From Glebionis coronaria (lineage: Eukaryota > Streptophyta > Magnoliopsida > Asterales > Asteraceae): DNA of 64,000 bases. Every line of letters starts with the position of its first letter. The first letter of the stretch is position 1. This document shows, in pieces, positions 43,892 through 55,915 of the stretch. Location of the stretch: assembly GCA_025667525.1 (NCBI GenBank), contig CM046876.1:81819512-81883511 (forward strand), given 5' to 3'. Position numbers and translations under genes: made by a program. The notes under the pieces are model-generated. The model saw only the letters and a list, made by a program, of their open reading frames with translations, was not told the DNA's origin and did not search any database.

Positions 43892-46137
43892 TCTCGTTAT
43901 AGAGAATGAAAGATTTTTAAACCTGAGGTTTTGAATAAAAAATTTCAAAAACCTTTTAACCATAAATATTTTTAAATAAATATTTTGTGTAAAATGTTTA
44001 AAAATCTTTTGACTATAACGGTGCCGAAGAATTCCCGAGTTATCGACAATGCCAGACTGAGAAGTGTTATTTTAATATATATATAACTTGGATTATATAT
44101 ATATGTATGTTGTAATTTGATTACATGATTGTTTGATGGTTATTTTAATACTTATACGAGATATTTATACGACGTAGATTGTCACAAGGAACCCTAACTC
44201 CCCTAGCAAATCAATCGAAGCTATTCCTATAGGAAATCTAGCCATTCTAGATCTAAACCAAGTTGTGGATGTTTATGATCCCAACAAAATGGTTGATATT
44301 TGTAGAAATGTTGATATTAGTTGATTGTGATCTTGAAGAAGAATTGGCGAGATTAAATCTGATATCGATGTCATGACGATCTTTCCTTATAGAGTGGAGT
44401 TTGACAAACCCTTACCACCTAGAAAGATGTCATCTAATTAGGTGTCACCCAATTCTTAAATTTGAAATCGGAAAGGTAAATGTTGCTCTGGAGGCTGTGA
44501 TTGGAACCATTACCCAAAAGCCTCATGCCACTTGTACCTTTCGAGAAGTCTAATTGAATGTGTGAGTCATTCCACACTAGTGACTAATTTGATAATTATT
44601 GTTGTAAGAGCTATAGGATTGTAAATTAAGTGTTGTTCATATCGAGCTTTTATTGCCCTTTCAAAGTCTAAGAATAAGGTTGAAAGAATTGGAGAATGAG
44701 GTAGGATCTAGCATTGAGTATAAGTTGGTTGAAAACTTGAATAAAGTCAATTTAACTTGTATGGAATATGAGATTGTTAAGAGGAAGTCGTTAAGCCATG
44801 TGGTTGAATTATAAGGTTTTAAATGATTGTTGGTTCGTGTTAAGGGTTGTTCCTAGGCCATTGTCCAATGACGAGGATGTCCAGTGTCCATGAAATAAAT
44901 TGAATAAATCTTCTTCTGAATTGGGACCGATGGATCTTCCGGGACATGTGGAACACCTAATGACTTTTGTAGATTAGTATTCATTATAGTACCTTTTAGA
45001 ATCACTAACTTAACTAAGACATCAGTTGGTAGGATGAGTCTTTGGAATTGTATGACACAGTGACACGTAATGTGTGACGATACAATTTTTGACTTGTTTA
45101 TGATTAATGAAAGGGCTATCTTTGATTGCTAAATTCTACATGTATCGTTGTCATCTATCTTTTCTTGCTTCTTCCTAATGTTCGCATTAGTGATGCAACC
45201 ATTGAACAAGTACTCATTTCGGATAGAGTTGCGTTGTAGATTCTTCTCTCTTGTATTTCTGAGTGCCATCGAGGTCATGAACCTCATGATTAATTGGCTA
45301 AGCTCATTTCCTATCATATTGTAGTTAGTTCTTGATGAACAACTCTTCATCACTCTTTTGCAGATTACTCATTGTTTTTATAAGTTAAAACAGTGTCCCT
45401 TGAGAAAATTTAATTTTCATCACCATATAGATTATTTAAAGTGAGACTTATAAATAATCGTTATCAAAGTAAAGTTCTTTATGAAACACTTTGGAAAATT
45501 TAATTGCTTCCATAACGAAGAACATCTATGTAGATTCATTTGATTTTTATTTCATGATTAAGCATGAATATATATATTTTAAACATGATGCCAAAGTTTT
45601 GACGAACTGAGTATTGCATCGTTAATCCTAAAATTGTATATAGTTGCACGCCTATGTACAATTTGGAAGGGACCATGCAAGGCTGATTAGTAGTCACCAT
45701 GAAATTATTAATAAACATTACATTTTTCTTTGTAATTGTGAAAGATTGAATTTTTATGAGATCTGCAAGAATTGCAAAATAAGGACATATTGTTAGGGGC
45801 ACCTACATATGTGCCCGTACCATTTATTTTTCTGAATCGAATTTACTCATCTGTGGAAATTGTCTTACTTGACAATTGACCTCCCCTTCTTGTCCAATTC
45901 TCTCGTGGTGAGATTCTTTGGAAGATTATCTAATTACCAAGTGTTGATACCCGACTGGATGTATCGACGTTCCTATCATTTCTTTTGTTTAGATTCCATT
46001 TGAATGACATGGGTAACGATCCGAGGTTCTTTCGAATGCGTGCTCAATTCATGAGAACATAAGATATATTCATATTCGTTAATGTTTTCGTCTGTATCTG
46101 ATTTGAAATTCTCTCGCGTAAATTATGCGTTGACTAT
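43892..46137 (+). other. Decayed interior of the Tekay-like element
   Basis: The ~300-bp leader is followed by AT-rich DNA full of stops on both strands. I could not recognise gag, protease or RT motifs. The short minus-strand ORFs (45129-45353, 45536-45802) look accidental. The interior is cut at 46138 by Athila copy 3. A chromodomain integrase, which would confirm the lineage, is not in the window. Confidence 0.5.
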
Positions 46138-49100
46138 TGAGATGGCATTTATACATGATCTCATCATTCTTTTCGGGCTTTAAATGCATAAAAATGTCAT
46201 AAAATACCACATATATGCTTGTGTTTGTTTACTTGTGTATTTTAGGTATGGATATCGTGAAAAAGACAAAAGATCACAAGAAACAAGGAAAAACGGACAC
46301 GAGAAACGAAGCCGTACAAAGAACCCGGCCCTAGTTCATGATTTATCCAACATTTACACTTGAAGACTTGAAGATATGCAAGATTGATCCTCAAACAATG
46401 AAGAAATGACACTTAAAACCCTTTTGAAATCACAATTACAAGTTTGGTCCCTTAAGTTTGTCAAAATTGCAAAAAGGTCCTTCAACTTTGAAGAAATGGC
46501 AAAATTAGTCCCTCATCAAATCTAATTTGTCAATTATAGTCCCTCATGAAGTCAAAGTTACATTGAAGACCTTTGAAGATCAAGAATGTCCAAGATCAGT
46601 CCCTCAAATATCCAAAAATGGCAAAAACAACCCTTTAAAACCTTTTGCCAAAGTTTTGGGGCAAAAGTGTGAAGAATGGAAGTTTATTAACAAAGGGATG
46701 CGTTTATAATGGCTGAAATACATCTTATACAACTTTTCCCAAAAACAAAGGACCAAAGCTGCCATTCCCAAAGTTTGAATTCACAAACACGCGCCAAACA
46801 AACACAATCCTACAAAAACGGATCAAACTTTGTTACTGTAGCACGTATGAACCCAGTTTTTACCTCACTTAAAACAAAAGGGTAATTTTAAATTACCCAC
46901 ACCTACGTGTGATTCACACAAGCAGAAACTCATCCCAACCTTAAAACCCTCACTCCCACTCACCAAGAGGCCCCACACTCAACCTCGTCCACCTATCACA
47001 TCACCACTTCTTCCCAAAGGACTGCCACGTGTCAAAATCAACGGCCAAGACTCCTAGCTTAACCCCAAAGCTAAGATAAACGTCCTTGATCATTTTGGAC
47101 AGCTCACATCAAAGAATCGTCTAGAAGACCTCAAGGGCACATTTGGGAATTCAGTTCTAGGGTTTATGAATAGTACTTTGTATCCATTTGCCTATAAAAG
47201 GAGACCTTAACCTGTGAGAGTCCCTTTGTTCCAGTTTTAGGCTATCAATCTTTGTAATTCCTTTTTAAGTTAATAAAATTTGATTTTCTGAAATTTGTGA
47301 AATCTTTTTTATGTTTATTAAAAGTTGGTGTTAGAATAGCCTAAATCTGAGTTCCACTTATATGATTGAAGGTTTTTGAGGCAAGGTTTCAATCAATAAG
47401 ACTTGTGTTTCAAAAATCAGAAAGTGTTTGATATTTGTTCATCACTTTGGTTTGTTCTTCTTAGCAGGTATTTGGAAGCTGGTACTTGTTCTGCTAGTAC
47501 CTCAGCTCAAACAATCCAAGGCCTGGATGTAGGCCTTGGAGGTTTGCATCCTTCTCCCTTTTCAATTTTCTCTTTATTTTCTGAATATTTGTGATTTTGT
47601 ATGATTATTGTGGAATCTGTGTTTTGATGGTTGGATTTTGTTTATCTGGTATTGTTTGATGTTTATGAGTTGATGTTAACTTGATTTGTGGGTTGAATCT
47701 GATATATCCTTTGAAAATTTGTCAAAACAGATTATTAAGGGGTGTTTGGGTTAACTGCATAAGCAGGATTTATGGTTTGTTGAGTGGTTGTTTTGTGTTG
47801 TTATCTGTTGGTACTTGTTTATCTGGTATACTTGGTCACTTATTTGCAAGTTTTGTGGTTTGAAACACCTAAATCCACTGAAGGGCTATAAAATCTTGTT
47901 TACTTGATAAAATTGGCTATAGTTTAAGGGACACCTAGATCTAATCATAGACTAGGGTTAACAAGTGATTAAACTAGGTTAATAACACCAGGGAAAGAGA
48001 TTTGGATGCTTGAAATTGGATCTGTGGTCAATTAGATCAGCAAAAGTTTCTGCATATTCTACTTGTTCATCAGTAACCTCCATATGTTTAGATCTGCTTA
48101 TTTTCTGTGATTCAGTGATTGAAATAAGTTTGTTTATGCTTAATCATAGTTTATATAGCTTGTGTATGCATATGGGTGAATTTGGCTGGCTTATTTTTGC
48201 TTTATCTGCTTATTTGTTCATAACAGCTTATCTTCCATATCTGTGCTATATCTGTGGACTGTTTGATTAATCTGGGCTTATTTAGTGAACCAAAGTTTGT
48301 TTTTGTGCTTGATTGTGACTCCTTGTGATTAACTGATCACTTGGGTGCCCTTGTCTCCCAATAAAACATACTAAATCTCTCTAAAAAGCTTGGTCAAATA
48401 GTCAAAGCAGTGGGAACTCCTTTCCCCTGCTGCTAGCCACTGCTAGTGTATTTTGGGTTTCAGCTTATCAATAAGCTATAATAGCTTATTTTAATCAGCA
48501 ACAACTTGGATTTTGTAATAGGTGCTCATTATTTGACCTATTTGTTCATACTGGAGCATTTGGTGTGTTGACTTCAGGGTTTGACTAGAAAACCAACTTA
48601 ATTGACTTTTTCATAAGTCCTTATTGGTTCATTCTGGCTTATTGGTGTTGCTTATTGGAATTTTGTTGATTGATTTGGCTTATTGAGTTCATTTGTGACA
48701 TTTTGCAAGTTGAATCAAGTCCCGAGGTGCCCTAAATGTCAAACCCGACTATTTTGTCGTTTTGTAGATTTGTACTTTGCTTGTTTCTGGCTTATTGAGT
48801 GTGCTTTTTTTAAAATTTCTTTTTACAGATCTCTTTAGTATCCCAAAAGAAGGTTGTGTGTCAAATTAGATCTTATGGCATTAGCTTATTGCTTAATGGG
48901 CTTAATGGCCCAATAAGGATAAGCTGTTTGCTTAATAAGCTGTGATAAGCTCACTTTCAGATTTTGGGCCTTCAGAGTTTTGTGTTTAGAATTAAATTTT
49001 GAGTCAGATTGGGCTTTTCCATGTCAATTTGGCCAAGTTTGACTTTTTGGGCTAAAAAGCCCATTAGTGTTGACTGTTTTTGGTTTTGGCCCATTTGAGG

Positions 49101-49892
49101 GCCCAATAGGGGCATTCTGGTCATTTCACTTCCATTTTATGTTTAATTAGGTCAAAATAAACTAGTTTGCAAGTTTTTAAATTTTTTATAATTTTTGGAT
49201 TTTTAATATTATTTTAATATTATTTTATTATTATTTTTCAAATTTCACATTTTGGCATTTTTACATTTTTCTTAGCTTAAATACATTAAAATAGGATTTT
49301 TGCAACTCTTAGATTAATTTTATCACTTTTAGATTAATTTTTATAATTATTTTAAGTTTTAATAGTTTTTAAATCATTTTTAATAGTTTTTATTCTTTTA
49401 AAAATTTCTAAAAATAGTTTTTAATCTTTTTAGGTCATTTTAGAGGTTTACCAATTGAAAAATCTTTATTTGGGCTTTTTGATAATTAATTTGCTTTTTA
49501 GGGCTTTAATTAGCATTTAAAAATTAAATATTTAATTAATTAAAAAGGTTTGAAAAAATTTTGATCATTGGTAAACTCTTAGTTTATTTATTTTGATTTT
49601 TGGTGAATTTTTGGTAATTTTTAGAATTTATTTTTATTTTAGCTCATTTTACGATTTTACGTTAAGTCGTAGTAGTAATAAATTTCACGTCTTCGTCATT
49701 CTCTTTTCTCATCCCCCTCTTTCAAATATTAATCTCAAACCTTGCTACATTTTAGTCACACACATATACCTCCTTGGGAAACGAACTTCATTGGGTCATT
49801 AGTGCTTGATTTTCCTAAATCATCACTTAATACTTACCGCTCATTTACGCTCTTTTGTTTTCCTAAACAAGAGGGGTAATTTACTTCAATCA
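46138..49892 (+). repeat. Athila copy 3, 5' LTR (3.76 kb)
   Basis: It is collinear with 6594-10841: shared blocks include TATACAT...CTCATC near the start, GTGTATTTTAGGTA, the GGTCC-rich stretch, the TATA region and the final GGGGTAATTT. It ends ...CAATCA at 49892, three bases before the primer site. It is strongly diverged from the LTR of copies 1/2, so it is a different subfamily. A TATA box lies at 47193-47200 and AATAAA at 47272-47277. The exact start (46131-46138) is uncertain. Confidence 0.85.
47193..47200 (+). promoter_or_regulatory. Putative TATA box, Athila copy 3 LTR
   Basis: TATAAAAG is followed 72 bp later by AATAAA (47272-47277), which could serve as the poly(A) signal. Confidence 0.55.
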
Positions 49893-49895
49893 TTT

Positions 49896-49913
49896 TGGCG
49901 CCGCTGCCGGGGA
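49896..49913 (+). promoter_or_regulatory. Primer binding site, tRNA-Asp
   Basis: TGGCGCCGCTGCCGGGGA starts three bases after the LTR. It matches the complement of the plant tRNA-Asp 3' end with one mismatch. Confidence 0.92.
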
Positions 49914-50644
49914 GGTGTGTCGTGATTAATTTGCCTTGTTGTTTTTAATATTAACCATAAATAGTATTTGTATTAGTAGAAATCTACTAATACATATTAT
50001 CAGTTTTTATTGGCTTTTCTTGTGAAATTATTATTACTATATTGTATTAAGTATCACAATAAATACAAAATATCTCCAAAAGTGTGAAAACACAACCTTA
50101 ATTGGGATTTGATCTCCTAATTATTGTATTCGAATCTCAAACAAAAAGAAAAAGGCAAAAATAGATAATTACTTTCGTGAAGCTCGATTTTGAAAAATAC
50201 AAACTATAAGGTGGGTATAAGGCAGGTATTATAAAATATACCATAAGGAAAAAGGCTCTTAAGTGCTTCGCGCCGCCTCGTTTTCCCGCTTGCTTGTGAC
50301 TATTTTGAGATTGAAGGCTAATCGAGGGTTTTGCCGCCCAAAGTATTATTATGTATAATATATTTGCTTGGTTTTCTTTGTGATTAAACCCTCTTGAACA
50401 ATTTGGTTTTCACCAAAGTTCTAAAGTCATTCGAAGGCGTTCACTCCACGTGATCGTTTTCATTCCTTTGAGGCTTCTTTAGTTAAGAGTTTGATTCGAG
50501 GAGAGATTTGGTAGATTGTTGTCTACGAAGATACACTAAAATCCAAGAAAATTAAAAACAATCAAAAACACAAAAAAAAATTGAAAATTCACAAAACACC
50601 CAAAAAGAATCTTCTTTGCTCACCTCCCATTCTTCGTGAAGTTT
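49914..50644 (+). other. Athila copy 3 leader
   Basis: It is non-coding and collinear with 10863-11589 of copy 2; GTGCTTCRCGCCGCCTCG is conserved in both. Confidence 0.7.
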
Positions 50645-51810
50645 ATGATCACTCGTAATCAAGCAAAACGAGTTCGTAAACGTCTTCAAAAGCAAGCCAA
50701 TCAAGAGACGTTGATTGAAGAACAAACTCCAATTGTTGAACCTATTGTAGAACAAGAAGTCGTCATGGCTAATCGTACTATGATGGAGTTGCTACAAGCA
50801 CCCACCGAGGGTTTTGGAGAGGCCATTGTGATTCCCGCTATCCTTGCGGAGAATTTCGAGATTAAGACGGGTTTAATGTCGATGTTGCAAGCTAATAAGT
50901 TTAGAGGTCATGAAAAAGACAACCCGTATTACCACATAAGGAATTTTAACCGTCTCACCGCTACTAGCAAGTTTAAGGATGTTCCACATGACGCCATTAA
51001 GATGATGTTGTTTCCATACTCGTTAGATGGACCCGCTAAAATTTGGCTTGAGAAAGAACCGCCAAATTCGATTTTGACATGGGGTGATCTTGTTTCTAAG
51101 TTTGTGAACAAATTTTTTCCACCATCTAAAACAACACATTTGAAAAATGAGATTTCACGATTTGTTCAAAGAAATAATGAAAGTTTTTCAATGGCATGGG
51201 AACGCTTTAAAGAAATGTTACATGAATGTCCACACCATGATTTTTCGGAATTACATCAAATTGATACTTTATATAATGGGCTTAATGATCATGAACGAGA
51301 TTACTTAAATGCCGCCGCGGGTGGTAATTTTTTGTGCAAAATGACCGATGAGGCTTTAAAGATTATCGAGAATAGATCTAGGGTTTATAGCCCTCGTAGC
51401 ACACCGAGTGTTGCCAATTTGGGTTCGTCATCGTCGTCATCGTCTCGTAGCATTAATGCCTTACATGATGAAGCTAATGAGGAAAATCGGTTTTTCGATA
51501 GATTTGCTAATCTTATGACTCATTGGAAAGCTCAAGAAGCTTTGAATTCCGTTTCGGTTAAAGCGGTTGCTAAGAGTTGTTTGTCTTGTGGTGGAGCTCA
51601 TGATCTTTCCGAGTGCATTACCGCGGATGGTAACACTTCGAGTTCTTATGTAGCAACGGGAACTTACAACCAAAACGGCCAAGGTTCCCGCCCAAATCAA
51701 GCTCCACCAAATCAAAATGCTAATAACTATCGAAACAACAACCAAGGTGGTAATTATCAAGGCAATTCACGTAACGACAACAAGGGGAATTATCAAAGTG
51801 GGAATGGACA
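50645..51810 (+). pseudogene. gag: Athila copy 3 gag, N-terminal part, interrupted by insertion
   Basis: ATG 50645 starts M-x-TRNQA as in copy 2. The capsid domain is present (FPYSLDGPAKIWLEKEP, FPPSKTTHLKNEIS), as is the zinc-knuckle-like CLSCGGAHDLSEC near residue 317, then an Asn-rich linker. At 51811 the frame runs into the gag-only element. After removing that element and one GGACA, the frame at 58895 continues without a shift, so gag was open when the insertion happened. Confidence 0.9.
51806..51810. repeat. Target site duplication GGACA, left copy
   Basis: It matches 58890-58894 and flanks the gag-only element exactly. Confidence 0.93.
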
Positions 51811-52122
51811 TGTAAGATCGATGTTTTTCTAAGGATTAGACATTGTTGAATTACCTATTGAGATGGATGGAGAATGGAAGAACCTTAGAGAGAGAAAGAA
51901 GAGAGAGAAAGGAGAGAGTTGAAAGGAAGATGGAAAATGTAATTATGTAAAATGGAAGTGAACAACAACCCCTCCTAACATGCTAGGAGGGGGTTTATAT
52001 AGCCCACCCTACATGTGGGCTATATGGGCTATACCTTAATACATTAGGTCACGAGCCCAATACTTGTATCTATATTTGGAGTGACCGATCCTTTCTAAAT
52101 ACGTAAAAACGTATTTCCAACA
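51811..52122 (-). repeat. Gag-only element, 3' LTR (312 bp)
   Basis: Ends are TGTTGG...CTTACA on the minus strand. It contains a GA-rich tract (about 51890-51925) and two adjacent inverted repeats, CCTCCTA/TAGGAGG (51971-51990) and TATAGCCCAC/GTGGGCTATA (51998-52024), the second overlapping the likely TATA box. Confidence 0.93.
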
Positions 52123-52259
52123 ATCTCCCTCAAAGGGAGGTCACTCCAAGTTACAATGTACTAAATAGTCTATAGCTCGTGATCTATGCTAATAATGATG
52201 TGACCAAGACTTTCCTTGGAAACACGTATTTCCAACAATCTCCCCCAAAGGGAGGTCAC
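52109..52259 (-). repeat. Duplicated LTR-start plus polypurine tract block
   Basis: About 36 bp (52109-52144), consisting of the first bases of the LTR, the purine tract and GGGAGGTCAC (plus-strand view), recur at 52224-52259, offset by 115 bp. The inner copy has the cleaner purine tract (GGGGGAGAT on minus); the one at the real LTR border has an interrupted tract. Confidence 0.85.
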
Positions 52260-54702
52260 ACCATTTTACAAAATCTTAAACCTAGCATACTATGCTTGAG
52301 TCTTCGATCTTGTTCTTGTGAATATGCTTGATGTGATCTTTGACTTCAGCCTTGAGCATGTTTCCTTGCCTTGAACTTGTGCATTCATCACTTGTGATAT
52401 TCGCCTCTTCGTGACTTCATGTTCCACATACTTATACCTTTATAATTCTTGAAAGCTTCAGAGTTTGATACAGCGGAAGACTTGACCTTCAGACTTTCTT
52501 GAATTCGTTGAAGTACTGAGTGTATGCAGTATAAGCATGTGGTGACGACTTCTTCTGGATTGTACACCGCAATACCACCTTCTTGTTACGCTGCATAAGA
52601 CAGTTAGCAACAAAACATATGCACGGATGAAATGGCCTTGAACATTTCATTCTAATTCGGTAGCATTTTACCTCGGGTCGATGAAGACCGTTGGACGATA
52701 TAAAATATCGTACTTGTGGCAGGTAGTTTCAATTAAGAACCTCCTTGACAAGATTTCGCGGGTAAACCCGTTCTCTTTATTCGACCGTCCAAAGCTGACT
52801 GCGAACATAAAGAGTGAATCATTTGGATAATAATATCCGCATGATTTGAAGCCGTCAATTCATGTTCCTGGAACAAGTGAAATTCAATTAAGAACCGCAC
52901 CATCGTTGCTTTCCAGTTGTCACGAGCTTGATTCGTATAGAATCTTGCAAGTTACCTACCAAGAGCTGTTTGAGGTTAACACTAAAAGGATTTCCACTCA
53001 TCACTGTGAACACTAAGGTATCACTCTGAGTGTTCTGGCAGGATCACTAAGATATTGCGTAGAGGCCTGGAACATGTTTAAATTCAGTTAAGAATTAAAC
53101 AGCTGTTGCTTTCCAGTTATCACAAGTTTGATTCATAAAGAATCGCACAAGTCACCTACCATGAGCTTTTTGATATTCTCTCAAGAAGGATTTCCATCTT
53201 CATTGTAAATACTTTCGTATTACTCGGATGTTCAGGCAAGATCATGAAGATTTTGCGTAGGACTCTTAAGATCTTACTTACTTTTCACAGTGTGTGAAGA
53301 AGCAAGGAAATATGAAAGTGTGTCCTAATGAGATATTTGATGATCTCAAATGGCTCTAGACTCGATCGTGCATTTTGGATTTTAGTGATCGGAGGCTGGA
53401 GAGGAGTGCCACCTTTTCAATACCAACTTATTCGGAGTGAATAAATCAATAGATAATGTGTTGTCTCCGTGTGATTGAAACAAATATCTTTTAAGAGATA
53501 TCTGAGTTAGCTGGGATGGGTTCTGCCTTGCATCACTGGGTCCATGATGTTTGTCTTCAATATCAAGAATCATTAAACAATGATCTTAATAGCATATGTA
53601 TTGACCCGGTTTCTACCTAAGTTGTAAGGAGGGCTTCTATCTTTACACCCTTTATCTTTACAATTCTTTTTCATTCTTCAACCCCTTCAATGCTTACCAA
53701 TACGTCATCACTAGCACCTTGTTGTGATTGTTCCAGTGCTAACTTAAGTACTGCGGCATTCAGCTACGTTCACAATCTTTCTCCATCTTTCCTAAGGACT
53801 ACTATTTCTAGCTATGGAATGTCCTTGGGAAGATTCCTCCGGTTCTAGAGGAATCATTGGAGTTTAACCTATCCTAGCATCCTTATGTCACCACAATCTT
53901 CACCGTCGTGAATAGAGATGTTTTGGGTAAGTGTATGTCACCATGAAATCCATTTTGAAGTGCAAATCCATTTTTCTCCCCCTTAACGTCGGGATGAGCT
54001 ATCACGTTAAGTCAAACCATTTATGATTAATCATTTCCCATATTAAATCACATTTTCTCCCCCATATTAAAAATATTAACCCAATCGATGTTTTTAATAT
54101 CAATTGATTTAATAGCATTTTAAGAAAATTTGGGAAGAAAAATGCAAATCCAATTATCTTCATGAATTACACAAGCTCCCCCTCAAATTAATGAGGGTGA
54201 GCTAAAACGTAAATTAAATACCTTTTAAACACAAGTGTAAGGTATTTATCACGTGCAAAGATCATATATGAAAATGAATTCACAAGATTAACAATTTACG
54301 AGGTAGGACCTGAATGATGGAGAACATCATATGAAAGATTCACATGGTTCTTGTTCACGAATGTTGGTGACCTCGTCACGTCTGAAGTTATCTCTTGACT
54401 CCATGTGTATGATTGATATCGTGGTCTTCACACCAATATGTGAACTTGGCACTCTCGGCATCAAGGATTCTGAATGCTGGACAGTTGCTCCCCCTCAATT
54501 GTTGAACCGTGTTCTATTGAAATAACTGTAGTCACCGTTTGAGTAGTCGCATCGTCGAGTATGTAGATATCAATTGTAAATTGCTACGGTTGGTGGAGAT
54601 GATAACTTCAAAAAAACAAGATTTCTCTTGTTTTAACCAATAAATGCACTGACACGTACATATATTCGTGTTAGATTGTGTTATTACGTAAACACAATCC
54701 CT
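52260..54702 (-). other. Non-coding 3' interior of the gag-only element
   Basis: No coding frame is supported; ORFs 53382-53573 and 54331-54525 are short and isolated. It holds a ~200-bp direct repeat (units from about 52869 and 53068; TTGCTTTCCAGTT in each) and at least four further purine tracts on the minus strand (53975-53982, 54055-54063, 54177-54183, 54489-54495), a pattern reported for Sireviruses. Confidence 0.65.
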
Positions 54703-55912
54703 TACATGGTTATAAAGTAAACCATGCCCGAGAAAATTAATTCCCGTTGTTGAGTCAAAGCTTTCCGGTGAAATGCTTGACTAAAATATGAAAAGCGGGT
54801 TACTATCTGAAATAATAGCAAAACATTTTAAGCATGTTTTAAAACATTTGAACTTCTGCTCGAACTTTATTTACAAGCCCGTGCCATTATTGAATGACAT
54901 TTCTAGTATCGAAAATATTATCGATTCCAGAAGACATGCTCTTTTTATCAAAACGTTTTTGAACACACAATTTTGAAAGATTTAGAAAAAAAAACCTTTT
55001 GAGAAATTCTCGAAAAATTGTGTTCAAAGTTTTGAAAACTAATTACTTGAGCTTAAGATGTTGAATATCTTACAAAACGAGCTCAAGTCCGAGAAGTTGT
55101 AAACTTCCCGTTGTTAAGGATAAGTTTATCATCGGCGATAAACTTTCCTTTTAACTGAAGGACGGGTCCTAAGCTGACATTTACTTAGAAGTCGTTTTCA
55201 TGAGCTTGAAAACTTTGACTGTTTTAACGGAAAGCTCATGACCGAGAAAGGTTAATTTCTCGTTATGAGGAAAAGTTCTCTTATTTAAAAGATACACTTT
55301 CCTTTCTGAGCTTAAAACTTCGAATGTTTTAATACAAGCTCATGACCGAGAAAAATGAATTTCCCATTATGAGGATAAACTATCTTTAAAGATAAGTGTT
55401 CCTAAAATTGAAGTCCGAGTTAAAGTCTGATATTTAACTGTAAGTCATTGTGCATGAGCTTAAAAACTTCGAATGTTTTTATTATTAGCTCATGCCCGAG
55501 AAAAATTAATTTCTCGTTGTAAGGATAAGTTTATCATCGGCGATAAACTTTCCTTTCTTTGATGCACGGGTTATCTTCTGATATTTAACGATAAGCCATA
55601 TACACGAGCTTAAAACCTTGGAATGGTTTTAAGATAAGCTCGTGTCCGAGAAAACTTAATTTCTCGTTTTGGGGGTAAGTTATCATTGCGTGGATAAACT
55701 TCCCTTTCTCTGAAGTCCGGGTCACAGACTGTGATTTGAATGTGAGCCATAGTGCATGAGCTTAAAAACTTCGAATGTTTTTAATATAAGCTCATGCCCG
55801 AGAAAACTAAATTTCTCGTTGTTATGATAAGTTTACCAACGACAATAAAATTTCCTTTCGTTGAAGAGCGAGTTATAGTCTGTGATGCGACTATAAGTCC
55901 TTACGCACTGTA
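54703..55912 (-). repeat. Array of about seven ~150-bp units rich in inverted repeats
   Basis: Units start near 54703, 55046, 55199, 55308, 55452, 55603 and 55754. Each has, in plus-strand order, an arm such as GCATGAGCTT, a short loop, AAGCTCATGC, then CCGAGAAA...TTTCTCG, and in several units AAGTTTATC...GATAAACTT, then a GGGT/GAGT-containing tail. Arm sequences vary while complementarity is kept in most units. The array ends just after the gag stop (55916) in the element's direction. Confidence 0.8.
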
Positions 55913-55915
55913 AGC

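Noticed and set aside
45129..45802. Minus-strand ORFs of 74 and 88 codons in the Tekay-like interior
   Set aside because: Antisense to the element, with no domain and composition expected of AT-rich non-coding DNA.
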